The notes under the pieces are model-generated. The model had not been told where the DNA came from. It did no database searches and worked only from the letters and a program-made list of their open reading frames with translations. A program made the position numbers and the translations under genes. From VXYL01 sp963422285 (lineage in GTDB: Bacteria > Pseudomonadota > Gammaproteobacteria > Pseudomonadales > Azotimanducaceae): a DNA stretch of 64,000 bases. How positions within the stretch are numbered: position 1 is the stretch's first letter; every line of letters starts with the position of its first letter. Shown in pieces: positions 27,819 to 36,739 of this stretch. Location of the stretch: positions 992,001 through 1,056,000 of the forward strand of contig CAXXJO010000002.1 of NCBI GenBank assembly GCA_963422285.2. Reading direction: 5' to 3'.

Positions 27819-30065
27819 CTAGCTGCCGCCGTTGGCGATCGCCGCCAGCACCTTGGGCGGGGACAGCGGCAGTTCCGTCAGGCGTACGCCGATGGCATGG
27901 CTGACGGCGTTGCCCACTGCGGCCAGCGGCGCGACGATAGGCGTCTCGCCGACGCCGCGCACGCCGTAGGGATGGTTGACGTTGGGCACCTCGACGATCC
28001 GGGTCTCGATCATGGGCAGGTCCGACGCCACCGGCACCCGGTAGTCCAGGAAGCCCGGGTTCTCCAACACGCCGTCGGCATCGTAGATGTATTCCTCGTT
28101 CAGCGCCCAGCCGATGCCCTGGGCGGCGCCGCCCTGCATCTGGCCTTCCACGTAGTCCGGGTGGATGGCGGTGCCGGCGTCCTGGATGGCGGTGAAGCCG
28201 ATCACCTCGGCGCGGCCGGTTTCCCGATCCACGCGCACATCCGCCAGGTTGACCGAGAACGACGGTCCCGGGCCTTGCGCGTTCAGCGACGCGCGTCCGG
28301 AAATCGGCCCTCCGGTGCGGGCCGCGTTGCGGGCCAGTTCCGCCAGCGCAAGGGGCTGCGCGTCCATGTTCACGCCCGGAGCGGGGCGGGCTTCGCCGTC
28401 GGCCCATTCCACCTGCTCGGCATCGATGCCCCAGGTGGCGGCGGCGCGGGCCTTGAGCTGGCCGATCACGTCCTCGCAGGCGCGCACCACCGCCATGCCG
28501 GTAGCGAAGGTGGTGCGGCTGCCGCCGGTGGTGGCGCAGAAGCCGGTGCTGTCGGTATCGGCGACGCGGATGCGGATGCGCTCGTAGGGTACGCCCAAGG
28601 TCTCCGCCGCCATCAGCGCCATGGCGGCGCGGCTGCCGCCGATATCCGGGCTGCCCTCGACGACCTTCACCATGCCGCTCGGCGTCACATGCACTTCGGC
28701 GCTGGACTCGTTGCCGCCGTTGAACCAGAACCCTACGGCAACGCCCCGCCCCTCGTTTTCACCCAGCGGTTTCGCGTAGTTTGGATGCTTCCTGGCCGTT
28801 TCCAAGCATTCGGCCAGCCCGATGGCGCCGAAAGTGGGGCCGTAGGCGGCGCGAGTGCCCTGCCGGGCGGCATTCCTCAGCCGGAACTCGATGGGGTCCA
28901 TGCCCACCTTCTGCGCCAACTCGTCGATCACGGATTCGCCGGCGAACATGGACTGGGGCGCGCCCGGCGCCCGGTAGGCGGCTACCCGGGGCCGGTTGAT
29001 CACCACCTCGCAGCCTTCGACCAGCACATCGTCCACGTCGTAGGGGGCGAAGATGCACATGGAGCCGGCCCCGAGCGGGCTGCCGGGATAGGCGCCGGCC
29101 TCGTAGACCAGCTTGGCCTGCATGGCGACGATCCTGCCGTCCCGGGTGCAGCCGATCTTCACCGTGTTGACGGTGCCGGACGCCGGGCCGGTGGCGCGGA
29201 ACACGTCCTCGCGGCTCATCACCATTTTCACCGGCCGACCGCTCTTCTGCGACAGTTTGAGCGCCAGCGGCTCCAGGTAGATGGTGGTCTTGCCGCCGAA
29301 GCCGCCGCCGATCTCGCTGGCGACGACGCGGATGTCGCCCACATCCATGCCCATCGCCATGGCGGTCATGCTGCGGACGCCGAAGTGGCCCTGGGTGGAG
29401 CACCAGACCGTCGCCTGGCCGTCCTCGTTGAAGCTGGCGACGCAGGCGTGCGGTTCGATGTAGCCCTGATGCACCATGGGCGTGACGAAGGTGCGCTCGA
29501 CGATCTCGTCCGCGTTGGCGAAGGCCGCCGTCACATCGCCCTTGGAGATAGTCTGCTTCTTGACTAGATTGGACGGCGTCTTCGGTGCCTCCGCCAGTCC
29601 TTCCGTGAACAGATCCTGGTGCAGCACCGGCGCATCCGGCTGCATCGCCCGGCGGGCGTCGGTGACCGCTTCGAGAGGCTCGTAGTCCACTCGCACCGCT
29701 GCCGCGGCAGCCTCCGCGACGGCGTTCGAGGTGGCCGCCACCGCAGCCACGGCGTGACCGTGGTAGAGTGCCTTGTCGCCGGCGAGCAGGTTGTCGTTGA
29801 AGCGCTTGCGCGGCGGGCTGAACCCGGAGCGGTCCGGAAAGTCGGCGGCGGTGATTGCCGCCAGCACGCCGGGCATCGCCTCCGCCGCCGAAGTATCGAT
29901 GGCGCGGATGCGGGCGTGGGCGTGGGGGCTGCGCACCACCTTGCCGACGATCATGCCCGGCAGGGCGTGATCGGAGCCGAAGTTGGCCCGGCCGGTGACC
30001 TTCTCCACGCCGTCCGGACGCACCGGACGGGTACCGATGTACTTGTGTTCTTGCGCGGCGCTCAT
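27819..30065 (-). CDS. Xanthine dehydrogenase/aldehyde oxidase family molybdenum-binding subunit
   Basis: 748 residues from the ATG at 30065 (MSAAQEHKYIGTRPVRPDG); the frame stays open far upstream over the opposite-strand M32 gene, but that extension has no homology. The small-domain start VTGRANFGSDHALPGMIVGK, GGGFGGKTTIYLEPLALKLS, AYRAPGAPQSMFAGESVID, TGGSRTTFATGMAV and RGVGETPIVAPLAAVGNA (catalytic Glu) are typical of molybdopterin hydroxylases such as 4-hydroxybenzoyl-CoA reductase alpha. These enzymes normally need an FAD subunit and a [2Fe-2S] subunit; neither is encoded nearby. Two copies of CGACATGCGAT occur about 40 bp upstream of the start. Confidence 0.88.
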   Translation of the reverse strand: MSAAQEHKYIGTRPVRPDGVEKVTGRANFGSDHALPGMIVGKVVRSPHAHARIRAIDTSAAEAMPGVLAAITAADFPDRSGFSPPRKRFNDNLLAGDKALYHGHAVAAVAATSNAVAEAAAAAVRVDYEPLEAVTDARRAMQPDAPVLHQDLFTEGLAEAPKTPSNLVKKQTISKGDVTAAFANADEIVERTFVTPMVHQGYIEPHACVASFNEDGQATVWCSTQGHFGVRSMTAMAMGMDVGDIRVVASEIGGGFGGKTTIYLEPLALKLSQKSGRPVKMVMSREDVFRATGPASGTVNTVKIGCTRDGRIVAMQAKLVYEAGAYPGSPLGAGSMCIFAPYDVDDVLVEGCEVVINRPRVAAYRAPGAPQSMFAGESVIDELAQKVGMDPIEFRLRNAARQGTRAAYGPTFGAIGLAECLETARKHPNYAKPLGENEGRGVAVGFWFNGGNESSAEVHVTPSGMVKVVEGSPDIGGSRAAMALMAAETLGVPYERIRIRVADTDSTGFCATTGGSRTTFATGMAVVRACEDVIGQLKARAAATWGIDAEQVEWADGEARPAPGVNMDAQPLALAELARNAARTGGPISGRASLNAQGPGPSFSVNLADVRVDRETGRAEVIGFTAIQDAGTAIHPDYVEGQMQGGAAQGIGWALNEEYIYDADGVLENPGFLDYRVPVASDLPMIETRIVEVPNVNHPYGVRGVGETPIVAPLAAVGNAVSHAIGVRLTELPLSPPKVLAAIANGGS

Positions 30066-30102
30066 GCGGCGTTCTCCAATCGGATCGAACAGTCGGGCGC
30101 AA

Positions 30103-30132
30103 CTATACGACATGCGATACCACGACATGCGA
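30103..30132. repeat. Short direct repeat in front of the molybdoenzyme gene
   Basis: CGACATGCGAT occurs twice within about 30 bp, around 40-65 bp upstream of the start codon of the minus-strand molybdoenzyme gene and in the divergent interval with the M32 carboxypeptidase gene. It could be a regulator-binding site. No dyad was seen. Confidence 0.3.
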
Positions 30133-30428
30133 TGGAAACGGGAACGGCGCGTACTGGGACACGTCGCCACGATCGCCGTCCTCCCAACCCCGCCAGAACC
30201 GCCGCCCGCCTCCCGGGCGCACATCGCGCAGTGGATTCGCACACGGCGACCAACTCGGCAATGAGCCGCCTTGCAGACGCGCGTCGCGACAGTGCAGGCC
30301 TCGAGGCGCGAGCATGTCGTCGTTGTCGGCAAGCAGCTTCCGGGCGCATGTCGCGGCAGTGCCTGCCTCTGGACTGCGGGCGTCGATTTCGAGTAGAAAT
30401 CGCAGAAAACTCGGAATAGGGTGATGGG

Positions 30429-31910
30429 ATGAGCTACCAAGCGCTGCACCAGCGGTTCAAGCGGATCGGCGATCTCGGCCACGCCCAGGCCATGCTGTCC
30501 TGGGACGAAGCGGCGATGATGCCGCGCGGCGGCGGCGAAGCCCGGGCCGAGACGCTGGCGACGCTGGCCGGCATGGTCCACGAACTGGTCGCGGGCGCGG
30601 AGACCGGCGACCTGGCGGAATCCGCAGCCGCGGACGACCTCGATCGGTGGCAGGCGGCCAACGTCGAACTGATCCGCCGCCGATGGCGCAAGGCGCGGGC
30701 GGTGCCCGGCGATCTGGTGATGGCCCTGTCCAGAGCGACCTCCGCTTGCGAGCAGGCATGGCGACCGGCACGGGGAAACAACGACTGGAACGCCGTCGCC
30801 GCCAAGCTCGAAAGCGTCGTCGCCCTCACCCGCGAGCAGGCCGCGGCGCTCGCCGAAGCCCTGGGCCGGGAACCCTACGACGCCCTGCTCGACGACTACG
30901 AGCCGGATCTCGCGCGCGCCGACATCGATCCTTTGTTCGCACAACTGCGCGACATGCTGCCAAGCCTGATCGACCGCGCCCTCGACAGCCAGCCGCAACC
31001 GCTGCTGCCCCAGGGGCCGTTCCCCAGGGATCGCCAGGAGGCGCTGGGGCGGGCGCTCATGGCGGCGGTCGGCTTCGACTTCGAGCGCGGCCGCCTGGAC
31101 GCCAGCCACCATCCGTTCTGTGGCGGCGAACCCGACGATACCCGCATCACCACCCGCTACAACGAGGACGACTTCCTGGAATCCCTGTTCGCCGTCCTGC
31201 ACGAGACCGGCCATGCCATCTACCAGCAGGGCCTGCCGAAGGCGTGGCGGGGGCAGCCAGTGGGCGACGCCGGCGGCATGGCGCTGCACGAAAGCCAGTC
31301 GCTGCTGTTGGAGATGCAGGTCTGCCGCGGCCCGGCGTTCCTGGAATTCGCCGCGCCCATCGTGCAGCGCACTCTGCTCGGCGCCGAGACCCGGGCCGCC
31401 GAATGGCAGCCGGACAACCTCGCCCGCATGGCCACTCGGGTCGAACGCGGCCTCATCCGCGTGGACGCGGACGAACTCACCTATCCTCTGCACGTCGTTC
31501 TGCGCTACGAGTTGGAAACCGCGCTGCTCGACGGCGATCTCGCGGTGGTCGACATTCCCGACGCCTGGAACGAGAAGATGTCGGCCTACCTGGGCCTGTC
31601 CACCGCCGGCGACTTCGCCAACGGCTGCATGCAGGACGTGCATTGGTTCGCCGGGCTGATCGGCTACTTCCCCGCCTACACCTTGGGCGCCGTCATCGCC
31701 GCCCAGCTCCACCGCGCCGCTCGGCAGCGCATCGTCGGCCTCGACGACGCCATCCGCGCCGGCGACTTCGCCGTGCTGGTGAACTGGCTGCGCGACAACA
31801 TCCACGGCCGTGGCCGGCTGGCGCCGAGCATGGCGCTGGTGGCCGAAGCCACCGGCGAGGCCCTCTCCGCCGCAGCGTTCCTGGATCATCTGCGGTCCCG
31901 CTACCAATGA
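30429..31910 (+). CDS. M32 family (Taq) carboxypeptidase
   Basis: 493 residues. The zinc motif HETGHAIYQQGL is around residue 257-268, after the family motif DDTRITTRYNEDDF; HESQSLLLEMQV supplies the third ligand, and IRVDADELTYPLHVVLR follows. N-terminal MSYQALHQRFKRIGDLGHAQAMLSWDEA (shown in part) fits the family start. Cytoplasmic zinc carboxypeptidase that trims peptides. Its TGA overlaps the ATG of the following lipoprotein gene by 4 bp. Confidence 0.9.
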   Translation: MSYQALHQRFKRIGDLGHAQAMLSWDEAAMMPRGGGEARAETLATLAGMVHELVAGAETGDLAESAAADDLDRWQAANVELIRRRWRKARAVPGDLVMALSRATSACEQAWRPARGNNDWNAVAAKLESVVALTREQAAALAEALGREPYDALLDDYEPDLARADIDPLFAQLRDMLPSLIDRALDSQPQPLLPQGPFPRDRQEALGRALMAAVGFDFERGRLDASHHPFCGGEPDDTRITTRYNEDDFLESLFAVLHETGHAIYQQGLPKAWRGQPVGDAGGMALHESQSLLLEMQVCRGPAFLEFAAPIVQRTLLGAETRAAEWQPDNLARMATRVERGLIRVDADELTYPLHVVLRYELETALLDGDLAVVDIPDAWNEKMSAYLGLSTAGDFANGCMQDVHWFAGLIGYFPAYTLGAVIAAQLHRAARQRIVGLDDAIRAGDFAVLVNWLRDNIHGRGRLAPSMALVAEATGEALSAAAFLDHLRSRYQ

Positions 31911-32467
31911 CCAACCGGGCGCGACCGTGCCTGCTGTTGACGATTGGCTGCATCGCGGTTGGGGGGGCGGCCTGCGGAGCCTCGGCTGCGTCGAGGGCAG
32001 GGAACGCGGATGCCGGCGTCGAGGCGCCGGCGAAGCAGACGGCACCGAAGGTCGAGGACATCCTGGCCAATCCGTTGGACGACGAGGACTACGTCAAGAC
32101 CAGCAGGTGCCTGTACATCGGTCGATTCCGGCGAATCGAAATCGTCAGTGATCGGATACTGGCTTTCCACGGCCGCGGCGACCGAATGTGGCTGAACGTT
32201 CTGTCCAACCGGTGTCAGGGGCTTCGCCCGGACATGATGCTGTCCCTGGATCGCGACGGCAGGCGCATCTGCGCCGGCGATCGGTTTCGAGGCCTGCCCC
32301 GGATGTCGGCCGAGGCGGCGACGGTCCTCTGCGTCCTGGGCGATTTCAAGCCCGTGAAACGAGATCGCGTGGACGCTCTGCTCGACGCCCTGGCCGCCCA
32401 GCACCGGACCAGGACCGTGGCGGAGACCGTAGGATCGACTCGGCCGGAAGCGGCCGAGCGCAAATGA
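31907..32467 (+). CDS. DUF6491-like lipoprotein
   Basis: 186 residues; the ATG at 31907 overlaps the preceding stop (ATGA). The signal sequence ends in VGGAAC, a lipobox, so lipid attachment at that Cys is likely. The body has SRCLYIGRFRRIEIVSDRIL, MWLNVLSNRCQGLRPDMML and a later VLCVLGDFKPV, the conserved Cys pattern I associate with DUF6491. No function is established. Coupling to a cytoplasmic peptidase gene is probably only transcriptional. Confidence 0.6.
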   Translation: MTNRARPCLLLTIGCIAVGGAACGASAASRAGNADAGVEAPAKQTAPKVEDILANPLDDEDYVKTSRCLYIGRFRRIEIVSDRILAFHGRGDRMWLNVLSNRCQGLRPDMMLSLDRDGRRICAGDRFRGLPRMSAEAATVLCVLGDFKPVKRDRVDALLDALAAQHRTRTVAETVGSTRPEAAERK

Positions 32468-32649
32468 GGGCCGCCTCCTGCTTCGCAATAGCTAGGGGCC
32501 TCTGATTTATTCGCCCAATCTAGGATAATTGCGACATTCCGCCAGCACCCCTGAAGTTTCCCGATGAAGCAACAAAGCTCGGATGCGCGGCGCGAGACGC
32601 TTGTTCATTCTGCGGCAGTGCATTATCGATCGTTGAGAGGCTGGCGGGT

Positions 32650-33399
32650 GTGAATCATGGGGGAGAGGGGTCATTTTCGTTCGGGGGCTTCCGGCCGAAA
32701 GGATCGATGTCGGCGCGCGCGAGAATCGCCGAATTGCTGGACGCTGACGACGTCGATCCTATGATCGCCAGCATAGGTACTCCCGTGCTCCCGACGGTAC
32801 CGGCCGCAGTCGGGCAGGGCGTCCAGAAACACGGACGAACGACTGGCCACACTCGCGGTTCCGTAGTCGACGTCAGCTTCAGCGGATATGTCCAATATCC
32901 CCGCCATCGGGCTTGGTTTGACGATCAGATCGGCGTTGCGGGCACTAGCGGTCCCTTCTCCCTGCCCGGCGATTCAGGTTCTCTGATCGTTGACGACACC
33001 AATCATCCCGTCTCTCTTCTGTTCGCCGGAGACGAGAACCAGACCCTGGGCAATTCCATTGACGAAGTACTCAACGCGTTCTCGGCGATACCGGCATTCG
33101 TCTCTATGCGATCAGCGGGCAAACCCCCGTCGTCCAATACTTCAGATCACGTTACGGGGGCACCTATCACGGCATCGCCGTCTCCATCATGCCTTCATCC
33201 GGCTTTCAAGCAAGCGATCGGACTTAGACGAGTGCCGAGCAGGCGAAAGCGACACCGTTGTCGCCGCGAACGTTCTCGCACACTCCCTACTACGGCCCCT
33301 GTTCAGCAGCATCCGCCCCCTTGGCCATGCGCAGTGCCTTCACTTCGTCTCTGCGCCCGTCTCGCGCCACAGACTCGCCCCCGGCCGCCAGCGACTTGA
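32650..33399 (+). pseudogene. Trypsin-like peptidase C-terminal fragment
   Basis: The middle of this frame reads VQKHGRTTGHTRGSV, then SLPGDSGSLIVDDTNHPVSL and LLFAGDENQTLGNSIDEVL. This is the serine-bearing half of an S1-type peptidase (GDSGS). The part that should carry the catalytic His and Asp is absent; upstream residues (MSARARIAELLDADDVDP) are non-protease-like. After residue ~155 the sequence becomes Pro/Arg/Ser-rich noise, so the true end is also lost. A decayed or internally truncated gene is the best reading. Confidence 0.5.
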
Positions 33400-33506
33400 G
33401 GGGACGTCGAAACGGCGCTATATTGACTGGATCAGCATACAGTGCATTGACGGCAGACACGGCAACTCCGAGGGCGAAGCGGTGTCGGCGCGAGAGCGAA
33501 TCATTC

Positions 33507-34394
33507 ATGCGGGCACGAAAATCCACTCATGCGGCATCGCTTCATGCGGCTGGGAAGGCCAGCGTTGGCGGCTACGGCACCCGCGAGGTGGCCGAGCTGA
33601 TCGGTCTGGCCCCGGAGAGAATCCGCCGCTTCGTGCAGCGCGGCCTGCTGGCGCCGACGCGGAAGAATAGCCGCGAGTATCGGTTCTCCTTCCAGGACAT
33701 GGTGCTGCTGCGCACTCTCAAGGGCCTGCTCGATGCCGACGTCTCTCCCCGGCGTGCCTTCTCGGCGCTGGCCAAGCTACGCGATCGCCTTGCGGAACAG
33801 CACGACAAGCAGTCGCTGTCGGCCATGCGCATCTTCGCCGACGGCAATGCCGTGCTGGTGCAGGACGAAGACGCCTTGTGGGACGCCGAGACCGGCCAAG
33901 GACAGCTGTTCGCCTTCACCGTCGATCAGCTCGCGGGCGAAGTGCGCACCCTGGCCAGACGCAACCTCGCTGCCGCCGAGGAAGCCGACGACCTCGACAG
34001 CGACGACTGGTACAACCTAGGCCTGGACCTCGAAGAAGTGGAGCCGGCCAAGGCGCCGGAAGCCTATCGGCGCTCTCTCGCTCTGAATCCCGACAACGCC
34101 GATGCCCACGTCAATCTCGGCCGCCTGTTCCAGCTCCACGGCGACCTCAAGCGCGCCAAGGAGCACTATCAACAAGCGCTCGACGCCATGCCCGCGCATC
34201 CGCTGGCGCTCTACAATCTCGGCACCGTATTCGACGAACTCGACGAACTCGACATCGCCATCGACTACTACCAGCATGCCCAGGGCGTACCCGATGCGCA
34301 GTACAACTTGGCAAGCATCTTCCGGACCCGGGGCGACGAACTGGGATTCAGGCGCCACATGCGACAGTACCGGCATATGGCCAGGGAAGAATAG
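33507..34394 (+). CDS. MerR-type HTH protein with C-terminal TPR repeats
   Basis: 295 residues from ATG 33507; the frame is open upstream without homology. The N-terminal HTH is GYGTREVAELIGLAPERIRR followed by FVQRGLLAPTRKNSREYRFS, the MerR-like winged helix pattern. After a linker, TPR units follow (DDWYNLGLDLEEVEPAKAPE, ADAHVNLGRLFQLHGDLKRA, PLALYNLGTVFDELDELD). DNA-binding regulator whose TPR domain probably mediates protein contacts. Target unknown; no neighbour on the same strand. Confidence 0.75.
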   Translation: MRARKSTHAASLHAAGKASVGGYGTREVAELIGLAPERIRRFVQRGLLAPTRKNSREYRFSFQDMVLLRTLKGLLDADVSPRRAFSALAKLRDRLAEQHDKQSLSAMRIFADGNAVLVQDEDALWDAETGQGQLFAFTVDQLAGEVRTLARRNLAAAEEADDLDSDDWYNLGLDLEEVEPAKAPEAYRRSLALNPDNADAHVNLGRLFQLHGDLKRAKEHYQQALDAMPAHPLALYNLGTVFDELDELDIAIDYYQHAQGVPDAQYNLASIFRTRGDELGFRRHMRQYRHMAREE

Positions 34395-34428
34395 TCCGCG
34401 CTGGTAGTTGGCGGGTGGTTGAGAGCAG

Positions 34429-35283
34429 CTATCGCTGATAAACAGTGGCGCGTTCGCGCAAGGTCTCCACGGCAATGGATTCGCGCTGGCAGGCGACCAC
34501 GTCGCGCTTCGGGAACACGTAGAACGTTCGTTCCCGCCGCTGGCGAACGGTCACGGTCAGGAACTCGTCGGCCGGCAGCGACTTGAGGGTGGCGCCGTAG
34601 TCGCAAACCGCCTGCACGACCGCCCTGTCGAGATCGGCATCCTGGAAGCTTTCCTCTGGCGGCCGGGACGGCTGCGCTTGGGGTCGGTTGCGCAGCGAGC
34701 GCTGGCGCTCGTACTCGGCGTCGATATCCGCATCCAATCCGGCGTACTCGGTCTGCAAGGCTTCGAGTTCGCGCTCGTGGGCGGCGATCTTCGCTGCCGA
34801 GACCTCGCGCTCGCTGTCCTCGGCGCGGGCGGCCTCGGCGCGCAGACTGCGCAGCCGACGACGCAGGCTGCGCTGCTCGTTGCGGATGTCGCGCTGTTCC
34901 TCGCGCAACTCGCGCAGTTCCGCGAGATCATCGGGGTCATAGGAGGCGGTGCTGATCTGCAGGTTGTCGAGCAGCTGCCGTATGCGCGGCTCGAAGGCGG
35001 AGAACGGGCCGTCCCCGTGGTCGTGAAGCCTGCCGCTGTGCTGGCGGCTGGCGCGGAACGAGATCAGCGCACCCTGCTTGGCGAGGTAATGCGCCTCCAC
35101 ATCGGCGACGCGAACGCTGCTATCCAGAGAGTTTCGCAGGGCGGCCTCGAATACGTCTTCGGCGATGGCGAGTTCGCGGTCCAGGGCATCGAGATGATCC
35201 ACTTCGCCGGCATGGCATGGGATGTCGGCGGCAGCCAGGACGAGCCCGCTAGCGGCGACAAGGCAGGTGCTCAAAGTGCTCAT
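34429..35283 (-). CDS. Exported coiled-coil protein of the ECF sigma operon
   Basis: 284 residues from the ATG at 35283, overlapping the anti-sigma stop by 4 bp. A signal peptide (MSTLSTCLVAASGLVLAAAD) leads a periplasmic protein with a long charged coiled coil (DDLAELRELREEQRDIRNEQ and following Arg/Glu-rich heptads) and a C-terminal globular part (DYGATLKSLPADEFLTVTVR). Third gene of the sigma/anti-sigma operon, so it may sense or buffer an envelope signal. That is inference; no family recognised. The frame is open much further upstream but only antisense noise is encoded there. Confidence 0.6.
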   Translation of the reverse strand: MSTLSTCLVAASGLVLAAADIPCHAGEVDHLDALDRELAIAEDVFEAALRNSLDSSVRVADVEAHYLAKQGALISFRASRQHSGRLHDHGDGPFSAFEPRIRQLLDNLQISTASYDPDDLAELRELREEQRDIRNEQRSLRRRLRSLRAEAARAEDSEREVSAAKIAAHERELEALQTEYAGLDADIDAEYERQRSLRNRPQAQPSRPPEESFQDADLDRAVVQAVCDYGATLKSLPADEFLTVTVRQRRERTFYVFPKRDVVACQRESIAVETLRERATVYQR

Positions 35284-35948
35284 GGCCGCCTCTCCACGGG
35301 CTGGGAAGGCAGCGGCTCGTAGCCAGCGTAGCGAACATGCCGGACGAGGTCGTCCACGCGCTGCTGCTCCTCCAACTGATGGGTGATCACAGTGCGGAAG
35401 CTCTCTTCCATCGCCAGCGCTTGGTGGTCGATCTCGCCCTTGATGATTCTCACTAGGGCTTCCAGCTCGGCTTGGCGCTGGGCTTCGCTGGCTTCGAGCA
35501 CGGCGCGCACCAGCAGCGGCTGTTCGATCTCCAACCGCTCCCGGGCTTCCTGCCGCCACTGTTCGAAGCGTACATTCAGCAGCTGCACGTCGTTCTCGCC
35601 AACCGCGATGTTCGGATCGATGCCGCCGCGCATGGGATCGAAGAACAGCAGCAAGGCGACGGCCAGCGCCGCAGCGCTTGCCGCCACCGGAAACCACTGC
35701 AGAAACCACGGCCCGCGCTCCCGGGGCGCCGAGGGCGGCCGCCATGCCCCCGCATGCCGGCCAACGGGCACCGCCACCTCGTGCCAGAGCGCAGCGTGTT
35801 CGCGCCAGCGGCGGACGCCGTCGATATCCCGGCTGCAGGCGTCGCAATCGTCCACATGGGCTCGCAAGGCCCGTGCCGTCTCGGCGTCCAGCTCCCCCTC
35901 CGCCAAGTCCACGAGCCGGGGACCGGCTTGTTCACAGAGCATCTTCAA
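35280..35948 (-). CDS. Anti-sigma factor with zf-HC2-like domain
   Basis: 222 residues. N-terminal ALRAHVDDCDACSRDI carries the H-x3-C-x2-C zinc-binding anti-sigma core; one membrane helix follows (WFPVAASAAALAVALLLFF, about residues 85-103), then a periplasmic helical domain rich in Glu/Gln. It should hold the adjacent ECF sigma factor inactive until a cell-envelope signal. Start overlaps the sigma gene by 17 bp and its stop overlaps the next start by 4 bp. Confidence 0.85.
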   Translation of the reverse strand: MKMLCEQAGPRLVDLAEGELDAETARALRAHVDDCDACSRDIDGVRRWREHAALWHEVAVPVGRHAGAWRPPSAPRERGPWFLQWFPVAASAAALAVALLLFFDPMRGGIDPNIAVGENDVQLLNVRFEQWRQEARERLEIEQPLLVRAVLEASEAQRQAELEALVRIIKGEIDHQALAMEESFRTVITHQLEEQQRVDDLVRHVRYAGYEPLPSQPVERRP

Positions 35949-36486
35949 GCTCCTCGTATTGGCTCAATTTTCGCAGTGCGCTGTACAAGCGCGTCTTGGC
36001 CGTGTTCGGCGAGATGCCGAGCTGGCCGCCGATGTCCTCGAACGTGAACTGCTGAAAGAACTTCAGTTCCACGACGTGGCGCTGTTCGGCCGGCAGTCGC
36101 GCCAAGGCGGCAGCGATGCGGCCGTTGGCATGGGTGGTCATCAAAGCCTCTACCGGGTCGCCGTCCGCGCTTGGCGGCGCCGTGGCTTCGTCAAAGGGCT
36201 CGGTTCGGCGATGCCGGCGCAAGTAGTCTGTGCAGCGGAACGACGCGATGCGGAACAGCCAAGCCGCGAAGACGCCATCGCCGCGATAGCCGGACAGGTT
36301 GCGATACACGCCAACGAACACCTCCTGCATCAGATCCAGCGCATCGTCCGGATGGCCCACCATCCGCAGCGCATAGTTGTAGATCCTGCCTTCATAGCGA
36401 CGCACCAGTTTCGTCCAGGCACCATCCGACCCTGCCAAGGCACGTCTTGCCAGCGTCTCGTCGGAAGCATCACCTGAGAACGGCAT
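35932..36486 (-). CDS. ECF (sigma-70 family) RNA polymerase sigma factor
   Basis: 184 residues. Region 2: YNYALRMVGHPDDALDLMQE, VFVGVYRNL, FAAWLFRIASFRCTDYLRRH. Region 4: LARLPAEQRHVVELKFFQQF, FEDIGGQLGISPNTAKTRLY. No region 3, as expected for ECF type. First gene of a three-gene operon with its membrane anti-sigma factor and an exported coiled-coil protein, which points to an envelope stress or surface signal. Confidence 0.9.
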   Translation of the reverse strand: MPFSGDASDETLARRALAGSDGAWTKLVRRYEGRIYNYALRMVGHPDDALDLMQEVFVGVYRNLSGYRGDGVFAAWLFRIASFRCTDYLRRHRRTEPFDEATAPPSADGDPVEALMTTHANGRIAAALARLPAEQRHVVELKFFQQFTFEDIGGQLGISPNTAKTRLYSALRKLSQYEELEDAL

Positions 36487-36641
36487 TATCCTGGCTTTGA
36501 TGCCTTGATCTTGGCTTCAGCACTTTGATCTCGGCGATCTCAGCTTCGACACCTTGGCTTCGACAGGTCGTTTCTACAGTCGCCGCGACATGGCGGAAAG
36601 TTTGCCTGCCAACCGACAGCGACCTTCCCAATGACCGTTAT

Positions 36642-36660
36642 GAGAACAATTTTCATTAGC
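36642..36660. promoter_or_regulatory. Fur-box-like site upstream of bfr
   Basis: GAGAACAATTTTCATTAGC matches 13 of 19 positions of the consensus GATAATGATAATCATTATC by direct comparison. It lies 17 bp upstream of the -35 element of the bfr promoter. That placement would suit activation or indirect control better than simple blocking of polymerase. A Fur gene is encoded 1.6 kb away. Confidence 0.45.
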
Positions 36661-36677
36661 AATATCAACAAGTTAGC

Positions 36678-36706
36678 TTGACTATGCCAAGATCGGGGCA
36701 GATAAT
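36678..36706 (+). promoter_or_regulatory. Sigma-70 type promoter of bfr
   Basis: TTGACT (36678-36683), 17 bp spacer, GATAAT (36701-36706), about 34 bp before the bfr start codon. Both hexamers are one base or two from consensus and the spacing is optimal. Confidence 0.65.
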
Positions 36707-36739
36707 CGCCGCCACATTGCGATGCAAGAGGGCAACAGC

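Noticed and set aside
30103..30380. Repeated CGACATGCGAT and ATGTCG motifs as a possible CRISPR or iteron array
   Set aside because: Only two close copies with no regular spacer length; no cas or replication gene nearby.
30066..32045. Upstream extension of the molybdoenzyme frame on the minus strand to 32045
   Set aside because: It lies antisense to the M32 carboxypeptidase gene and has no homology; the conserved N-terminus begins at 30065.
35284..35847. Upstream extension of the coiled-coil gene frame to 35847
   Set aside because: It overlaps the anti-sigma gene on the same strand in another frame, and a signal peptide begins at 35283.
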